Source: Rhodobacteraceae bacterium M382 (lineage in GTDB: Bacteria > Pseudomonadota > Alphaproteobacteria > Rhodobacterales > Rhodobacteraceae). From it: a DNA stretch of 64,000 nucleotides. A model generated the notes under the pieces. It worked only from the letters and a program-made list of their open reading frames with translations, searched no databases and was not told the origin of the DNA. This document shows positions 36,701 to 44,843 of the stretch, in pieces; the stretch's first letter is position 1, and the number at the start of each line of letters is the position of its first letter. Both the position numbers and the translations under genes were made by a program. The DNA is taken from positions 4,222,501 to 4,286,500 of the forward strand of contig CP081098.1 of NCBI GenBank assembly GCA_025141015.1, given 5' to 3'.

Positions 36701-37354
36701 GCCCAGCCCAATGTCACGATCCAGGACTGCAGCGCCCGGGTTGGTCCAAACAGATGGTGAACCAACCGGGTTGCCATCAGCGTCAAATCTTTGCAACAGA
36801 CTGTCCGGATCGGGTATGGACGCCGCAGTATACCCCCCGGGCGAGGCGGGCGCGATCCAGTCCTTTGGTTCGCCCGAATACACAAGCGCCAGACCACCAT
36901 CATTCAACGCCGTAAGGCGGAGTTCCGGAATGTACCCGGACCAGCTGGCAAGACTTTGTGTTCCATCCAAAGCACCGTCTTCGGTCAGCCTGACGTGGCG
37001 AAGTTCCGTTTCCACACGATCCCCGGCAGGCACCTTGTGAGAGTGGAAATAGGACGTGCCTGTAACCACGCTATATTGGATGGAAACGTCACCAGTAGAC
37101 CCAACAACAAAATCGCCTCTCAAATACCCACTGTCCTTTGGCACCGAGGCGAGAACAATTGGGGATCCCACGATTTCTCCCGAAGCATCGAACACAGAAT
37201 ACGTGAGAGTTCGAATTGCCTCGGTCGTGCTTTGAGTTATCACGCCAAGACCGCCATTCGGCAAAATCTGCCAGACAGATCCTGACCCGTCATTCGGTGT
37301 CAGTGTGAGGGTTTTTTCAAGATAACGGTCTTCCAAAAAAATCGACTGAGCCAT
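33791..37354 (-). CDS. Large RTX calcium-binding secreted protein
   Basis: 1187 residues, no signal peptide, as expected for type I secretion. Residues 1 to about 520 form a repetitive beta-rich region (repeating 'L-N-D-G-G-L-A-L-V-Y' and 'D-G-A-L' units), possibly a propeller. RTX nonapeptides (GGxGxDxLx) come in three blocks near 530-585, 670-738 and 815-1108, for example GDDRLIGGTGNDMLSGGLGH and NDYLNGSFSDDSIEGGRGND. The blocks are separated by similar spacers containing D-V-A-F-W-A-G-N-W-E-D-Y and D-T-A-V-F-S-G-N-W-R-D-Y. The last 80 residues are non-repetitive and would hold the secretion signal. No type I secretion genes are nearby. It interrupts the fabA-fabBI order. Adhesin, protease-like or surface protein cannot be distinguished. 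Confidence 0.92.
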   Translation of the reverse strand: MAQSIFLEDRYLEKTLTLTPNDGSGSVWQILPNGGLGVITQSTTEAIRTLTYSVFDASGEIVGSPIVLASVPKDSGYLRGDFVVGSTGDVSIQYSVVTGTSYFHSHKVPAGDRVETELRHVRLTEDGALDGTQSLASWSGYIPELRLTALNDGGLALVYSGEPKDWIAPASPGGYTAASIPDPDSLLQRFDADGNPVGSPSVWTNPGAAVLDRDIGLGRGGVEVSEVLSIFERPDGTALVIVAEPFGAESRSYGLEPPAHIYSYILQADGTLGARQTLFDNPLSDPNPSSVWDQDGEIQQWQIVTLGDGTSAFLSVRGFVVGETPDGSLDYHASIMMQGIDANGALTGEARELVRFDASYASFVQLLDVELNADGALVLVTSSVRSGFDKHIVPDDGTEVVSINLVDKAEDPLAGLFYERTAIAEIRPDGGVVLLRGGQLADTGGPQEDVIYLSTYAADGQSEGPGIRLGDKRNIDWRELNVTADGLITAVWDNAGEPGDPYVGRLIDGAAFHVLSPRILTDDADLETLDSPGFVDGAAGDDTLTGSDGDDRLIGGTGNDMLSGGLGHDLFLAGAGDDTIHGSDGTDVAFWAGNWEDYTAVLVAETEVPEHLRDMGPVYAITGRNSRTGDGQDLILGIEELVFDNRRMTLDELVTETLRETGAFDDVIEGVPGENETLDGGIGNDTLRGLDGDDSLVGGEDIDLLEGGSGDDTLVGGDGVDVLDGGEGTDTAVFSGNWRDYDFALTGIPERFSSIPEIPMSLEREGQAIVVTARDDALGDDQTDFLYNIEDLVFADRSDSAYQILLEAGTFNLYLNGTPGADTITGGIGNDQIDGDAGNDLIFGGPGNDYLNGSFSDDSIEGGRGNDTLEGDFGNDTLDGGPGDDELQSGGGEGDVLRGGDGNDSLNGWYGPTTQEGGAGDDRLWGGNADDVLYGQSGVDTIDGNEGNDFADGGDGDDYVRGQEGSDYLFGRAGNDTINGGQGSDTINGGVGDDLIIGGSDMAEFDLADMILAGDGDDHVLAGAGNDHVFGQDGNDRILGGLGADTLVGQQGNDTLSGGALSDQVFGGDGDDYLNGGFGHDRLNGGSGADRFFHVGVPGHGSDWIQDYSSDDGDILLWGGGAAARGDFQVNFAHTANGVGERAGEDLQQEAFVIYRPTGQIIWALVDGQGQDEINLRIAGETFDLLV

Positions 37355-37391
37355 GAATTCACCAATCTCGTAAATAACTTTATTCTATCGT

Positions 37392-37445
37392 GTGCAGGCT
37401 AAACCCCTGCACGGAAACTTGTCTAGAAATTGTTCGTAAACAATT
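37392..37445. promoter_or_regulatory. Two inverted repeats in the RTX-fabB divergent gap
   Basis: GTGCAGG-N7-CCTGCAC (37392-37412) and AATTGTT-CGTA-AACAATT (37428-37445) are perfect seven-base inverted repeats 16 bases apart. They lie 38-91 bases upstream of the RTX start and about 190 before fabB. Either could be a regulator site for the RTX gene. Confidence 0.45.
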
Positions 37446-37632
37446 GCCCTATCCGGTTCTGTAACAGGAAACAGGATGTGGCCCTGAAGATGGACACCCC
37501 TGTTGTTTCAACTCGTTTGGCACCCGCGTCCCGCCGCGCGATTGGAAACGCCGACTGGGCTCTGCCCCAACCCATCTTGCACCTCTCCCCCTCAAAGCCT
37601 ACTAAGGCTTAAGCAAACAAGGGAGTGCACGT

Positions 37633-38862
37633 ATGCGTCGTGTCGTCGTCACCGGGCTGGGGATCGTCTCGTCGATCGGGAACAATGCTCAGGAGGTCAT
37701 CACCTCCTTGAAAGCCGGAAAATCGGGCATCGTTGCCAGTCCTGAAATGGTGGAACACGGGTTCCGCAGCCAGGTTGCTGGTACGCTCAAGCTCGACATC
37801 AAGGAACTGGTGGACAAACGCACCCTGCGGTTCATGGGACCCGGTGCTGCCTATGCTCATATTGCGATGTCTCAGGCGATTGCAGACGCGGGTCTGGGCG
37901 AAGACGATGTGGTCAACACCCGCACCGGCCTGGTGGCCGGATCCGGCGGGCCATCGACCAGCGCCATGCTGGCCGCGCATCAGGTGGTGGCCAAAACCGG
38001 CGCGACCAAACGCATCGGGCCGTTCGCCGTGCCAAAATGCATGTCCTCGACGATTTCGGCCAATCTGGCCACTGCGTTCAAGATCAAGGGAATCAACTAT
38101 TCGATCACCTCTGCCTGTTCGACCTCGCTGCATTGCATCGGCAACGCTGCGGAACAGATCATGATGGGCAAACAGGACGTGATGTTTGCCGGCGGCGGCG
38201 AGGAACTGGACTGGACCCTGTCCTGTCTGTTCGACGCCATGGGCGCGATGTCTTCGAAACAGAACGACAACCCGGACAAAGCCTCTCGTGCCTTTGACGA
38301 AGACCGCGACGGGTTCGTGATTTCGGGCGGCGGCGGCATTGTCGTGCTGGAAGATCTGGATCACGCCTTGGCGCGCGGTGCCAAGATCTATGCCGAAGTC
38401 ACCGGTTTTGCCGCGACTTCGGACGGACATGACATGGTGGCCCCGTCGGGCGAAGGTGGCGAACGCGCCATGCGTCTGGCCCTGTCCACCCTGCCCGAAG
38501 ATCGCAAGGTCAGCTATATCAATGCCCATGGCACATCGACCCCGGTCGGCGATGTCGGCGAAGTCGAAGCCTGCCGCCGGGTATTTGGCCAAGGGTATGT
38601 GCCGCCCATCAGTTCGACCAAATCCATGACCGGCCACGCCCAGGGAGCAGCCGGTGCGCTGGAGGCAATCTTTTGCCTGCTGATGCTGGACAATGACTTC
38701 ATAACACCGTCGATCAACGTCGAAACGCTCGCCGAGGGTATTCAACCGGGTGAAATTGCCACTGAACTGGTCGAAAACGCAGGTCTTGATTCCGTAATGA
38801 CCAACAGTTTCGGCTTTGGTGGCACCAATGGGTCGATGATCCTGAGCAAGTACAAGGGGTAA
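37633..38862 (+). CDS. fabB: 3-oxoacyl-ACP synthase I
   Basis: 409 residues, ATG preceded by AAGGGAG. A KAS I: VVVTGLGIVSSIGNNAQEV at the start, nucleophile in SITSACSTSLHCIGNA (Cys about 163), first His in NAHGTSTPVGDVGE (about 299), Lys in KSMTGHAQGAAGALE, and NSFGFGGTNGS at the end. Elongates unsaturated acyl-ACPs after FabA. Followed by fabI after six bases. Confidence 0.96.
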   Translation: MRRVVVTGLGIVSSIGNNAQEVITSLKAGKSGIVASPEMVEHGFRSQVAGTLKLDIKELVDKRTLRFMGPGAAYAHIAMSQAIADAGLGEDDVVNTRTGLVAGSGGPSTSAMLAAHQVVAKTGATKRIGPFAVPKCMSSTISANLATAFKIKGINYSITSACSTSLHCIGNAAEQIMMGKQDVMFAGGGEELDWTLSCLFDAMGAMSSKQNDNPDKASRAFDEDRDGFVISGGGGIVVLEDLDHALARGAKIYAEVTGFAATSDGHDMVAPSGEGGERAMRLALSTLPEDRKVSYINAHGTSTPVGDVGEVEACRRVFGQGYVPPISSTKSMTGHAQGAAGALEAIFCLLMLDNDFITPSINVETLAEGIQPGEIATELVENAGLDSVMTNSFGFGGTNGSMILSKYKG

Positions 38863-38868
38863 GCGCTG

Positions 38869-39660
38869 ATGTCGGGACTTTTGCAAGGCAAACGCGGCTT
38901 GATCATGGGCGTCGCCAACGACCGGTCGATCGCATGGGGAATCGCCAAGTCCATGGCCGAAGCCGGGGCCGAACTTGCCTTTACCTATCAGGGCGACGCC
39001 TTTGGCAAGCGGTTGGAACCGCTGGCCGCCAGCGTCGGTTCGGATTTCATGGTCGATGTGGATGTCACCGATGACGCATCATTGGATACCGCATTCGAAC
39101 AATTGGGCGCGCGGTGGCCAACGATAGATTTCGTGGTTCATGCCGTCGCCTATTCGGACAAAACAGAGCTGACAGGCCGGTTCCTGAACACCAGCCGTGC
39201 GAATTTCAAGAATTCGATGGATATCAGCGCCTACTCTTTCATAGAGGTGGCGCGCCGGGCCTATCCGCTGATGCAGGAAAACGGTGGCACCCTGCTGACA
39301 CTCACCTATCAGGGGTCAAACCGTGTCGTCCCCAACTATAACGTCATGGGCGTGGCCAAAGCGGCGCTTGAATCGGCCACCCGTTATCTGGCCAACGACC
39401 TGGGCCCCGAAGGTATTCGCGTCAACGCGATCTCGCCCGGCCCCATGAAGACCCTGGCCGGGGCCGCAATTGGTGGGGCGCGCAAGACATTCAAACATAC
39501 TGACCAAAACGCCCCCATGCGGTCGAACGCAACGCTGGAGGCCGTTGGCGGTACGGCAGTTTACCTTGCATCGGACGCAGGTGCCTGTACGACAGGTGAA
39601 ATCATCCGCGTCGACGGCGGGTTCCACGTTCTGGGCATGCCGCAGCCGGATCATCTCTGA
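38869..39660 (+). CDS. fabI: Enoyl-ACP reductase (NADH)
   Basis: 263 residues. FabI short-chain-dehydrogenase fold: GLIMGVANDRSIAWGIAKSM binds NADH, the catalytic Y-x6-K reads Y-N-V-M-G-V-A-K-A-A, and A-I-S-P-G-P-M-K-T-L-A follows. It carries out the last step of each elongation cycle and is the triclosan target in sensitive species. It forms an operon with fabB. Confidence 0.95.
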   Translation: MSGLLQGKRGLIMGVANDRSIAWGIAKSMAEAGAELAFTYQGDAFGKRLEPLAASVGSDFMVDVDVTDDASLDTAFEQLGARWPTIDFVVHAVAYSDKTELTGRFLNTSRANFKNSMDISAYSFIEVARRAYPLMQENGGTLLTLTYQGSNRVVPNYNVMGVAKAALESATRYLANDLGPEGIRVNAISPGPMKTLAGAAIGGARKTFKHTDQNAPMRSNATLEAVGGTAVYLASDAGACTTGEIIRVDGGFHVLGMPQPDHL

Positions 39661-39759
39661 TCACCTCGCAACTGGCGAGATTTCAAACCCAAGGCAATTG
39701 CCGTGGCTCCGTCATGGCATTGCCCCTTGGTTGCCATGATTCGTTGCTAGACAGACGAC

Positions 39760-40311
39760 ATGAAACAGGAAACCGCTGCCGCCTCATCCGTTCCCACGCT
39801 TCCCGACGAAATCACGCTCGGGGCCGTTTTACGGGAACCAACACGTAAACCCGTCTATCTGCGTGTAGCAGGCTGGTGTCTTGTTGTTGGGTGCGCCTTG
39901 TCCATGGGTGCCATCCTGGCCAGCACACCCCAGGTAACGCAAAAGCTGTCGTCCTGGACCAACCACGTGCCCGCCGCGACCCAGGTAGATACCGCGACGC
40001 TGACCACTGAAACGGTCTCTGAGGCCAACCCGGACACACAAAACCCCGAATTCACGACCGACGGAACGCCACTCGCAGCACCGGGGAAGCTCATGTCTGC
40101 TCTGGGGGCATTGTCGCGATCAGCCCGCAGTGCACTGGGGTATGGCGACCCGATGGACTATGTTGAACTGCCCACGGAAGAAAACACAGATCCTTCCGAA
40201 GGTGGCTTTTCGGCGTTTTTTGCTTCTGACGAGGATCCGGTAGCCCGGCCAGCGGTCAGCGCCATGCCCCAGAACCGCATTCCAATACGTCGCGCAGGCG
40301 TCAGCAACTGA
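39760..40311 (+). CDS. Single-pass membrane protein, unknown function
   Basis: 183 residues. A cytoplasmic N-terminus of about 35 residues (EITLGAVLREPTRKPVYLRV) precedes one membrane helix (AGWCLVVGCALSMGAILAS). The remaining 125 residues are periplasmic, Thr/Pro-rich and low in predicted structure, ending P-I-R-R-A-G-V. No domain recognised. It follows fabI by about 100 bases. The arrangement recalls small anchoring proteins with a disordered arm. Confidence 0.65.
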   Translation: MKQETAAASSVPTLPDEITLGAVLREPTRKPVYLRVAGWCLVVGCALSMGAILASTPQVTQKLSSWTNHVPAATQVDTATLTTETVSEANPDTQNPEFTTDGTPLAAPGKLMSALGALSRSARSALGYGDPMDYVELPTEENTDPSEGGFSAFFASDEDPVARPAVSAMPQNRIPIRRAGVSN

Positions 40312-40384
40312 CACACCCAGGCATCACATGTGGCAGCACAGATGCTGGCACATGCGGGGATTTCTGGGCGCAGGCCGGTTGTGA

Positions 40385-40813
40385 TCAGGCGATCGACACC
40401 AATTCAATGTCAAAATTCAGATCTTGGCCCGCCAGCGGATGATTGGCATCCAGAGTCACCGTTGCGTCATCAACTTCTACCACAGTCACCGGCAAAACTT
40501 GCCCTTCGGGGGTTTGCATCTGCAACTGAGTGCCGACTTCCAACGGAATATCGTCTGGGATCCCTTCGCGCGGGATTGCCTGACGTGCGGCCGGGTTGAT
40601 TGGGCCATAGGCTTTCTCGCAGGCGATATTGATGGTCTTTTTGTCGCCAACCTTCATGCCTGCCATTTCCGCGTCCATACCCGGAATAACCTGACCGGCC
40701 CCCACAGTGAACGACAGCGGATCGCGGCCTTCGGAGCTGTCAAATACGCTGCCATCGGTCAAGGTGCCCTTGTAGTGGATATGCACCGTGTCGCCGTTCT
40801 TCACTTCTGTCAT
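40385..40813 (-). CDS. FKBP-type peptidyl-prolyl isomerase (SlyD-like)
   Basis: 142 residues. The FKBP N-terminal part is DTVHIHYKGTLTDGSVFDSS and SFTVGAGQVIPGMDAEMAGM; the insert-in-flap domain carries KKTINIACEKAYGPINPAAR and QAIPREGIPDD. The end LDANHPLAGQDLNFDIELVS is diagnostic for the SlyD/FkpB branch. It lacks the His/Cys-rich nickel-binding tail of E. coli SlyD. A cytoplasmic folding helper. Confidence 0.93.
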   Translation of the reverse strand: MTEVKNGDTVHIHYKGTLTDGSVFDSSEGRDPLSFTVGAGQVIPGMDAEMAGMKVGDKKTINIACEKAYGPINPAARQAIPREGIPDDIPLEVGTQLQMQTPEGQVLPVTVVEVDDATVTLDANHPLAGQDLNFDIELVSIA

Positions 40814-40959
40814 GAGGGGTCCGATCCTGTTCGGGTTTCAAAGGCGGCAAACCCTATAGCCTCTCACAGGAATGTAAAGACGCGCAGGGGTTTTCCGTCA
40901 AAACCGCCCTTTCCCCATCTGCAGGCCTGTGCCACTCTCCGCGTCAAGGAGAACCCGTC

Positions 40960-41646
40960 ATGCCCATTACCACCTGTATTTTTGATGCCTATGGAACCTT
41001 GTTCGACGTCGCAGCCGCCGCCCGTCAGGCCGCCCAAGACCCCAAGTTTCCACAACTGGCAGATCGCTGGATGGCACTGGCCAACCATTGGCGGCTGAAA
41101 CAGCTGCAATATACGTGGCTCAGGGCCGTGGCCGATGCACATGACAATTTCTGGGAGGTGACCCAGAACGGGCTGGATTGGGCATTGGAGGCAACGGGGC
41201 TGGACGGCGACGCGATTTTGCGCCAGCGATTGCTTGATCTTTATTGGGAGCTGCAAGCCTATCCCGAGGTGCCCGCCATGCTGGCCACTTTGAAACAGGC
41301 GGGGCTGAACACCGCGATTCTGTCCAACGGGTCTCCCGATATGTTGAACGGGGCCGTGCAATCTGCACAGATCGGCGCTCTTTTGGATGATGTCCTGTCA
41401 GTCGAAAGCGTTGGCATCTTCAAACCCCATGCCAATGTGTACGATCTGGTCGGGCAACGATTCAGCTGTGGCAAGGACGAGGTATTGTTCGTCTCCTCTA
41501 ACGGCTGGGACGCGGGATGCGCAACCGGCTATGGGTTCACGACAGCTTGGGTCAACCGGGCAGGAGAACCGATGGATCGCCTGCCCTGGACCCCAGCCCA
41601 TGTATTGTCCGACCTGACCACGATCCCACAGCTGGCAGGAGTCTGA
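40960..41646 (+). CDS. (S)-2-haloacid dehalogenase, type II
   Basis: 228 residues. HAD superfamily with nucleophile Asp in CIFDAYGTLFDVAAAA (about 8), the type II dehalogenase region around L-K-Q-L-Q-Y-T-W-L-R-A, the Ser/Asn motif in AILSNGSPDMLNG, Lys in SVESVGIFKPHANVYDLV, and V-S-S-N-G-W-D-A at the end. It hydrolyses short-chain L-2-haloacids to 2-hydroxyacids. Its stop abuts the next start, so it heads a coupled three-gene set. Confidence 0.9.
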   Translation: MPITTCIFDAYGTLFDVAAAARQAAQDPKFPQLADRWMALANHWRLKQLQYTWLRAVADAHDNFWEVTQNGLDWALEATGLDGDAILRQRLLDLYWELQAYPEVPAMLATLKQAGLNTAILSNGSPDMLNGAVQSAQIGALLDDVLSVESVGIFKPHANVYDLVGQRFSCGKDEVLFVSSNGWDAGCATGYGFTTAWVNRAGEPMDRLPWTPAHVLSDLTTIPQLAGV

Positions 41647-42477
41647 ATGCCCCGGTTCCCAACCGCCGATGGCCTGTCCCTGCACTATACGGATCAGGGC
41701 ACCGGTCACCCCCTGTTGTGCCTACCCGGCCTGACCCGCTGTGGTCGCGATTTTGATTTCTTTGGCCCCCATGCCCGCGACCTTCGGTTGATCACGCTGG
41801 ATTATCGCGGACGTGGAAAATCTGCGTACGACCCAACCTATGCCAACTACAATGTGGTGCAGGAATCCTGTGACGTGATCGAATTGCTCGATCATCTTGG
41901 ATTGGAAAAGGTCTCACTTCTCGGCACCTCACGCGGGGGGCTGATCGCCATGGTGTTGGCCGCAACCCATGCCCATCGTCTGTCAGGCGTCATCCTGAAC
42001 GATGTCGGCCCGGAAATCAGCCCAGATGGCATCGCCCGGATCCTGACCTATGTGGGCAAACCGCCCCGCGCCAAAACGCTGGAGCAGGCCGCCAGCGCCC
42101 TTGGGGATGCAATGACCCCACAGTTCCCGGACGTTCCCCTGTCCCGCTGGCAGCAACAGGCTGAAATCCAGTATCTGGAAACGGACGACGGGCTGACCCT
42201 GCGCTATGATCCGATGCTGGCCCAGGCCTTGCAGGATCAGGCGGCTTCTGGCGAAGCCCCGGACCTTTGGCCGCTGTTTGACGCTCTGGCCTCTGGCCCT
42301 TTGGGGGTGATCCGAGGCGCGAATTCAGACATACTTGGCCCAGAAACGCTGGCAGACATGCAACGCCGCAACCCGGATATGCTGGTTTGCACCGTGCCCA
42401 ACCGCGGCCATGTGCCTTTTCTTGACGAGGCCCCCGCCATTGAATTTATCCATACCATCACGGAGATGTCCCGATGA
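41647..42477 (+). CDS. Alpha/beta hydrolase
   Basis: 276 residues, beginning on the base after the dehalogenase stop. The nucleophile elbow is LLGTSRGGLIAMV (Ser about 99), the oxyanion strand LLCLPGLTRCGRDFD and the catalytic His in VPNRGHVPFLDEA. It resembles the lactonase/haloalkane-dehalogenase-like branch. Its stop overlaps the next gene by four bases. Substrate unknown; context suggests hydrolysis of organic acid derivatives. Confidence 0.88.
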   Translation: MPRFPTADGLSLHYTDQGTGHPLLCLPGLTRCGRDFDFFGPHARDLRLITLDYRGRGKSAYDPTYANYNVVQESCDVIELLDHLGLEKVSLLGTSRGGLIAMVLAATHAHRLSGVILNDVGPEISPDGIARILTYVGKPPRAKTLEQAASALGDAMTPQFPDVPLSRWQQQAEIQYLETDDGLTLRYDPMLAQALQDQAASGEAPDLWPLFDALASGPLGVIRGANSDILGPETLADMQRRNPDMLVCTVPNRGHVPFLDEAPAIEFIHTITEMSR

Positions 42478-43451
42478 CCTCGCTCGCCATGATCGAAGCG
42501 GCCGCCTCACGTCTCAAGGGGCACGCCCGCCGGACGCCACTGCTCAGCTCTCCATTTCTGGATGACATTGCCGGACGACGGGTGCTGATCAAACCCGAAT
42601 GCCTGCAGCATACCGGATCGTTCAAGTTCCGCGGTGGTTGGTCGGCTGTTTCGGCGCTGGCACCGGACGTGCGACAGCGGGGCGTGATCGCCTTTTCCAG
42701 CGGCAATCACGCGCAGGGTGTCGCATTGGCAGCACGCCAACACGGGGTTCCTGCGGTGATCGTCATGCCGGCGGATGCTCCGCAATTGAAAATAGACAAC
42801 ACCCGTGCGCTGGGGGCCGAGGTTGTCCTTTATGATCGTGTCGGCGGTGAAAGCCGTGAAGCCATCGGCCAGGAACTGTCACACGCGCGCGGTCTGACCC
42901 TGATCAAACCCTATGACGAACCGCAGGTGATTGCAGGTCAGGGGACAACCGGTTTGGAGATCGCAGCCCAAGCCGCCGAATTGGGGGTTGAAACCGCGGA
43001 TGTTCTGGTCTGTTGCGGTGGTGGCGGGTTGACGTCAGGTATCGCCCTGGCGCTCGAAGGGCATGCACCGGGCCTGCGCCCGCGCCCCTGTGAACCGGCC
43101 GGGTTCGATGACGCAACCCGATCGCTGGCGTCTGGAAAAATCCAGGCCAATCCAACCCAATCCGGGTCGATCTGTGATGCCATCGTGACACAGCAGCCGG
43201 GCGATTTGACCTTTCCCATCATGTCGCGCCTGTGTGGCCCCGGGTTGGTGGTGACCGATGACGAAGCCATGCATGCCATGGCCCTGGCTTTTTCCCGGCT
43301 CAAGGTCGTGGCCGAACCCGGCGGTGCCGTGGCCCTGGCCGCCGCCTTGTTTCGCAAGGACCAAATCCAGGGCGACACCGTTGTTGCCTTGATTTCCGGC
43401 GGCAACGTCGACCCGGAAATGTTTCGCGCCGCCCTGGCAACCTATGCTTGA
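42474..43451 (+). CDS. PLP-dependent threonine/serine dehydratase
   Basis: 325 residues. Fold type II PLP enzyme: the Schiff-base Lys is in QHTGSFKFRGGWSAVSA, the asparagine loop is AFSSGNHAQGVALAARQHGV and the phosphate loop is VCCGGGGLTSGIALAL. It lacks the C-terminal ACT domain of biosynthetic IlvA, so it is the catabolic or serine-racemase-like form. Coupled to the upstream hydrolase by ATGA overlap. Confidence 0.9.
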   Translation: MTSLAMIEAAASRLKGHARRTPLLSSPFLDDIAGRRVLIKPECLQHTGSFKFRGGWSAVSALAPDVRQRGVIAFSSGNHAQGVALAARQHGVPAVIVMPADAPQLKIDNTRALGAEVVLYDRVGGESREAIGQELSHARGLTLIKPYDEPQVIAGQGTTGLEIAAQAAELGVETADVLVCCGGGGLTSGIALALEGHAPGLRPRPCEPAGFDDATRSLASGKIQANPTQSGSICDAIVTQQPGDLTFPIMSRLCGPGLVVTDDEAMHAMALAFSRLKVVAEPGGAVALAAALFRKDQIQGDTVVALISGGNVDPEMFRAALATYA

Positions 43452-43505
43452 GACCGTGACGAACAAAGCTGGCTGTCCGCAGCCCCAACCCGACCGGAGG
43501 GTATC

Positions 43506-44711
43506 ATGACGCGCTTTACCATCGCCTCGTTCAACGTCAAAAATCTGATCGGCCCTGATCGGGAATACTACAAATTCCAAGTTTACACGCCCGAGGAATA
43601 CGCCTGGAAACTGGACTGGATGGCGGACCAATTGCTGACAATGGACGCGGATGTTGTCGGTTTTCAAGAAATCTTCGAAGAAGACGCGCTGCGTGAGGTC
43701 ATTGCCGAAACCGATCGTCGCGGGCGCGAAGCAAATGCCGCAAATATTCCTGGCCCCGGCAAACGCTATCGGCGCAAGGCAATCTTTCGCAAACTTTCCT
43801 ACACCCCCTATACCAGCGCAGCGCTCGCCTTTGCGCCAAATATGCATGATACAGGTGAACCCGGGCGACGCCGCCCAGGATTGGCGATCTTGTCACGACT
43901 GGGTTTCGTTGGCGCGCCGGAAATCATACAGAACCTGGATGCGCCCCTGGACATCCCGATGGCTGCTCTTGGCGGAGACGAGGATGCAGGGTGTTTTCGC
44001 CTGCACCGCCTGTCGCGCCCAATCCTCAAGGTGCGTATCCCGGTCGGTGGCCAGGTGATCACGGTTTTCAACTGCCACCTGAAATCCAAATTGGGCGAAT
44101 ATATCACGCCCAAAGGTGCCGAATACGCCCCAGAGGCCGTTCTGAGTGCCTATGATCCGGCTGGGCGCGCCATGGGTGCCCTCCGCGCCGCACTGCGCCG
44201 GATGGCCGAAGCTTGGGTTCTGCGCCGTGCTATTCTGGAAGAAATAGACCAGGGCCACCCCGTTATGGTTCTGGGTGATTTCAACGATGGAGAACATGCA
44301 GTCAGCAGCGAAATCATCAGCGGCGAGATCCCCTTTCACAATTATTCCTGGATGCTGCGCCACGATGCCAAGCAATCGAGTGACCGATATACACGCGAAG
44401 AAAACAGGCTAATCACCGAAGCCGTTGATCGGGTCAGACTGCGGTCCGCCGAAAAGATATTCTTGCGAAAATCCTTGAGGGATGTCGTGTACACCACCGC
44501 CTTTGGCGGGGTACATGAAAGCATCGATCAGATATATATGTCCCGCCATTTCGATCCGTCGTGGCCCAAGGCGGTGGGAAGAATGCAGTATTTTAGCGTT
44601 TTCAATGATCATTTGACGGATGGCAGCCACCCCGAGGCTCCCTATAACAAACTCGCCTCGGACCACGGGCAGATCATGGCCCACATGGAACTTGTCTCCG
44701 CATCCGCGTGA
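43506..44711 (+). CDS. Endonuclease/exonuclease/phosphatase family protein
   Basis: 401 residues. EEP fold with the expected steps: FTIASFNVKNLIG (Asn), VVGFQEIFEEDALREV (metal Glu), CHLKSKLG (His/Lys region), VMVLGDFNDGEHA (Asp/Asn) and NKLASDHGQIMAHME (Asp-His). ATG follows GGAGGGTATC. No signal peptide. It could act on nucleic acid or phosphoesters such as inositol phosphates. It ends at the double-hairpin repeat, which may serve as terminator. Confidence 0.9.
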   Translation: MTRFTIASFNVKNLIGPDREYYKFQVYTPEEYAWKLDWMADQLLTMDADVVGFQEIFEEDALREVIAETDRRGREANAANIPGPGKRYRRKAIFRKLSYTPYTSAALAFAPNMHDTGEPGRRRPGLAILSRLGFVGAPEIIQNLDAPLDIPMAALGGDEDAGCFRLHRLSRPILKVRIPVGGQVITVFNCHLKSKLGEYITPKGAEYAPEAVLSAYDPAGRAMGALRAALRRMAEAWVLRRAILEEIDQGHPVMVLGDFNDGEHAVSSEIISGEIPFHNYSWMLRHDAKQSSDRYTREENRLITEAVDRVRLRSAEKIFLRKSLRDVVYTTAFGGVHESIDQIYMSRHFDPSWPKAVGRMQYFSVFNDHLTDGSHPEAPYNKLASDHGQIMAHMELVSASA

Positions 44712-44763
44712 CCAAAAGTTTTCACTAAAACTTTTGGCAAATTTCTTAGTTAAGAAATTTGCC
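44712..44763. repeat. Double-hairpin intergenic repeat, copy 2
   Basis: Stem A: CCAAAAGTTTT (44712-44722), loop CACT, AAAACTTTTGG (44727-44737). Stem B: GGCAAATTTCTTA (44736-44748), loop GT, TAAGAAATTTGCC (44751-44763). Same design as 15981-16032, including overlapping stems. In stem B one base pair differs between copies on both arms (T-A in copy 1, A-T in copy 2), a compensatory change. It begins directly after the EEP-gene stop. Confidence 0.82.
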
Positions 44764-44843
44764 CGCTGCCGCCCTCCAGAACGCTTTACCCCACGGTTGC
44801 AGCCCGGTTACAACGGGCAGATCCATTCACAGGGAGCAAGCCC

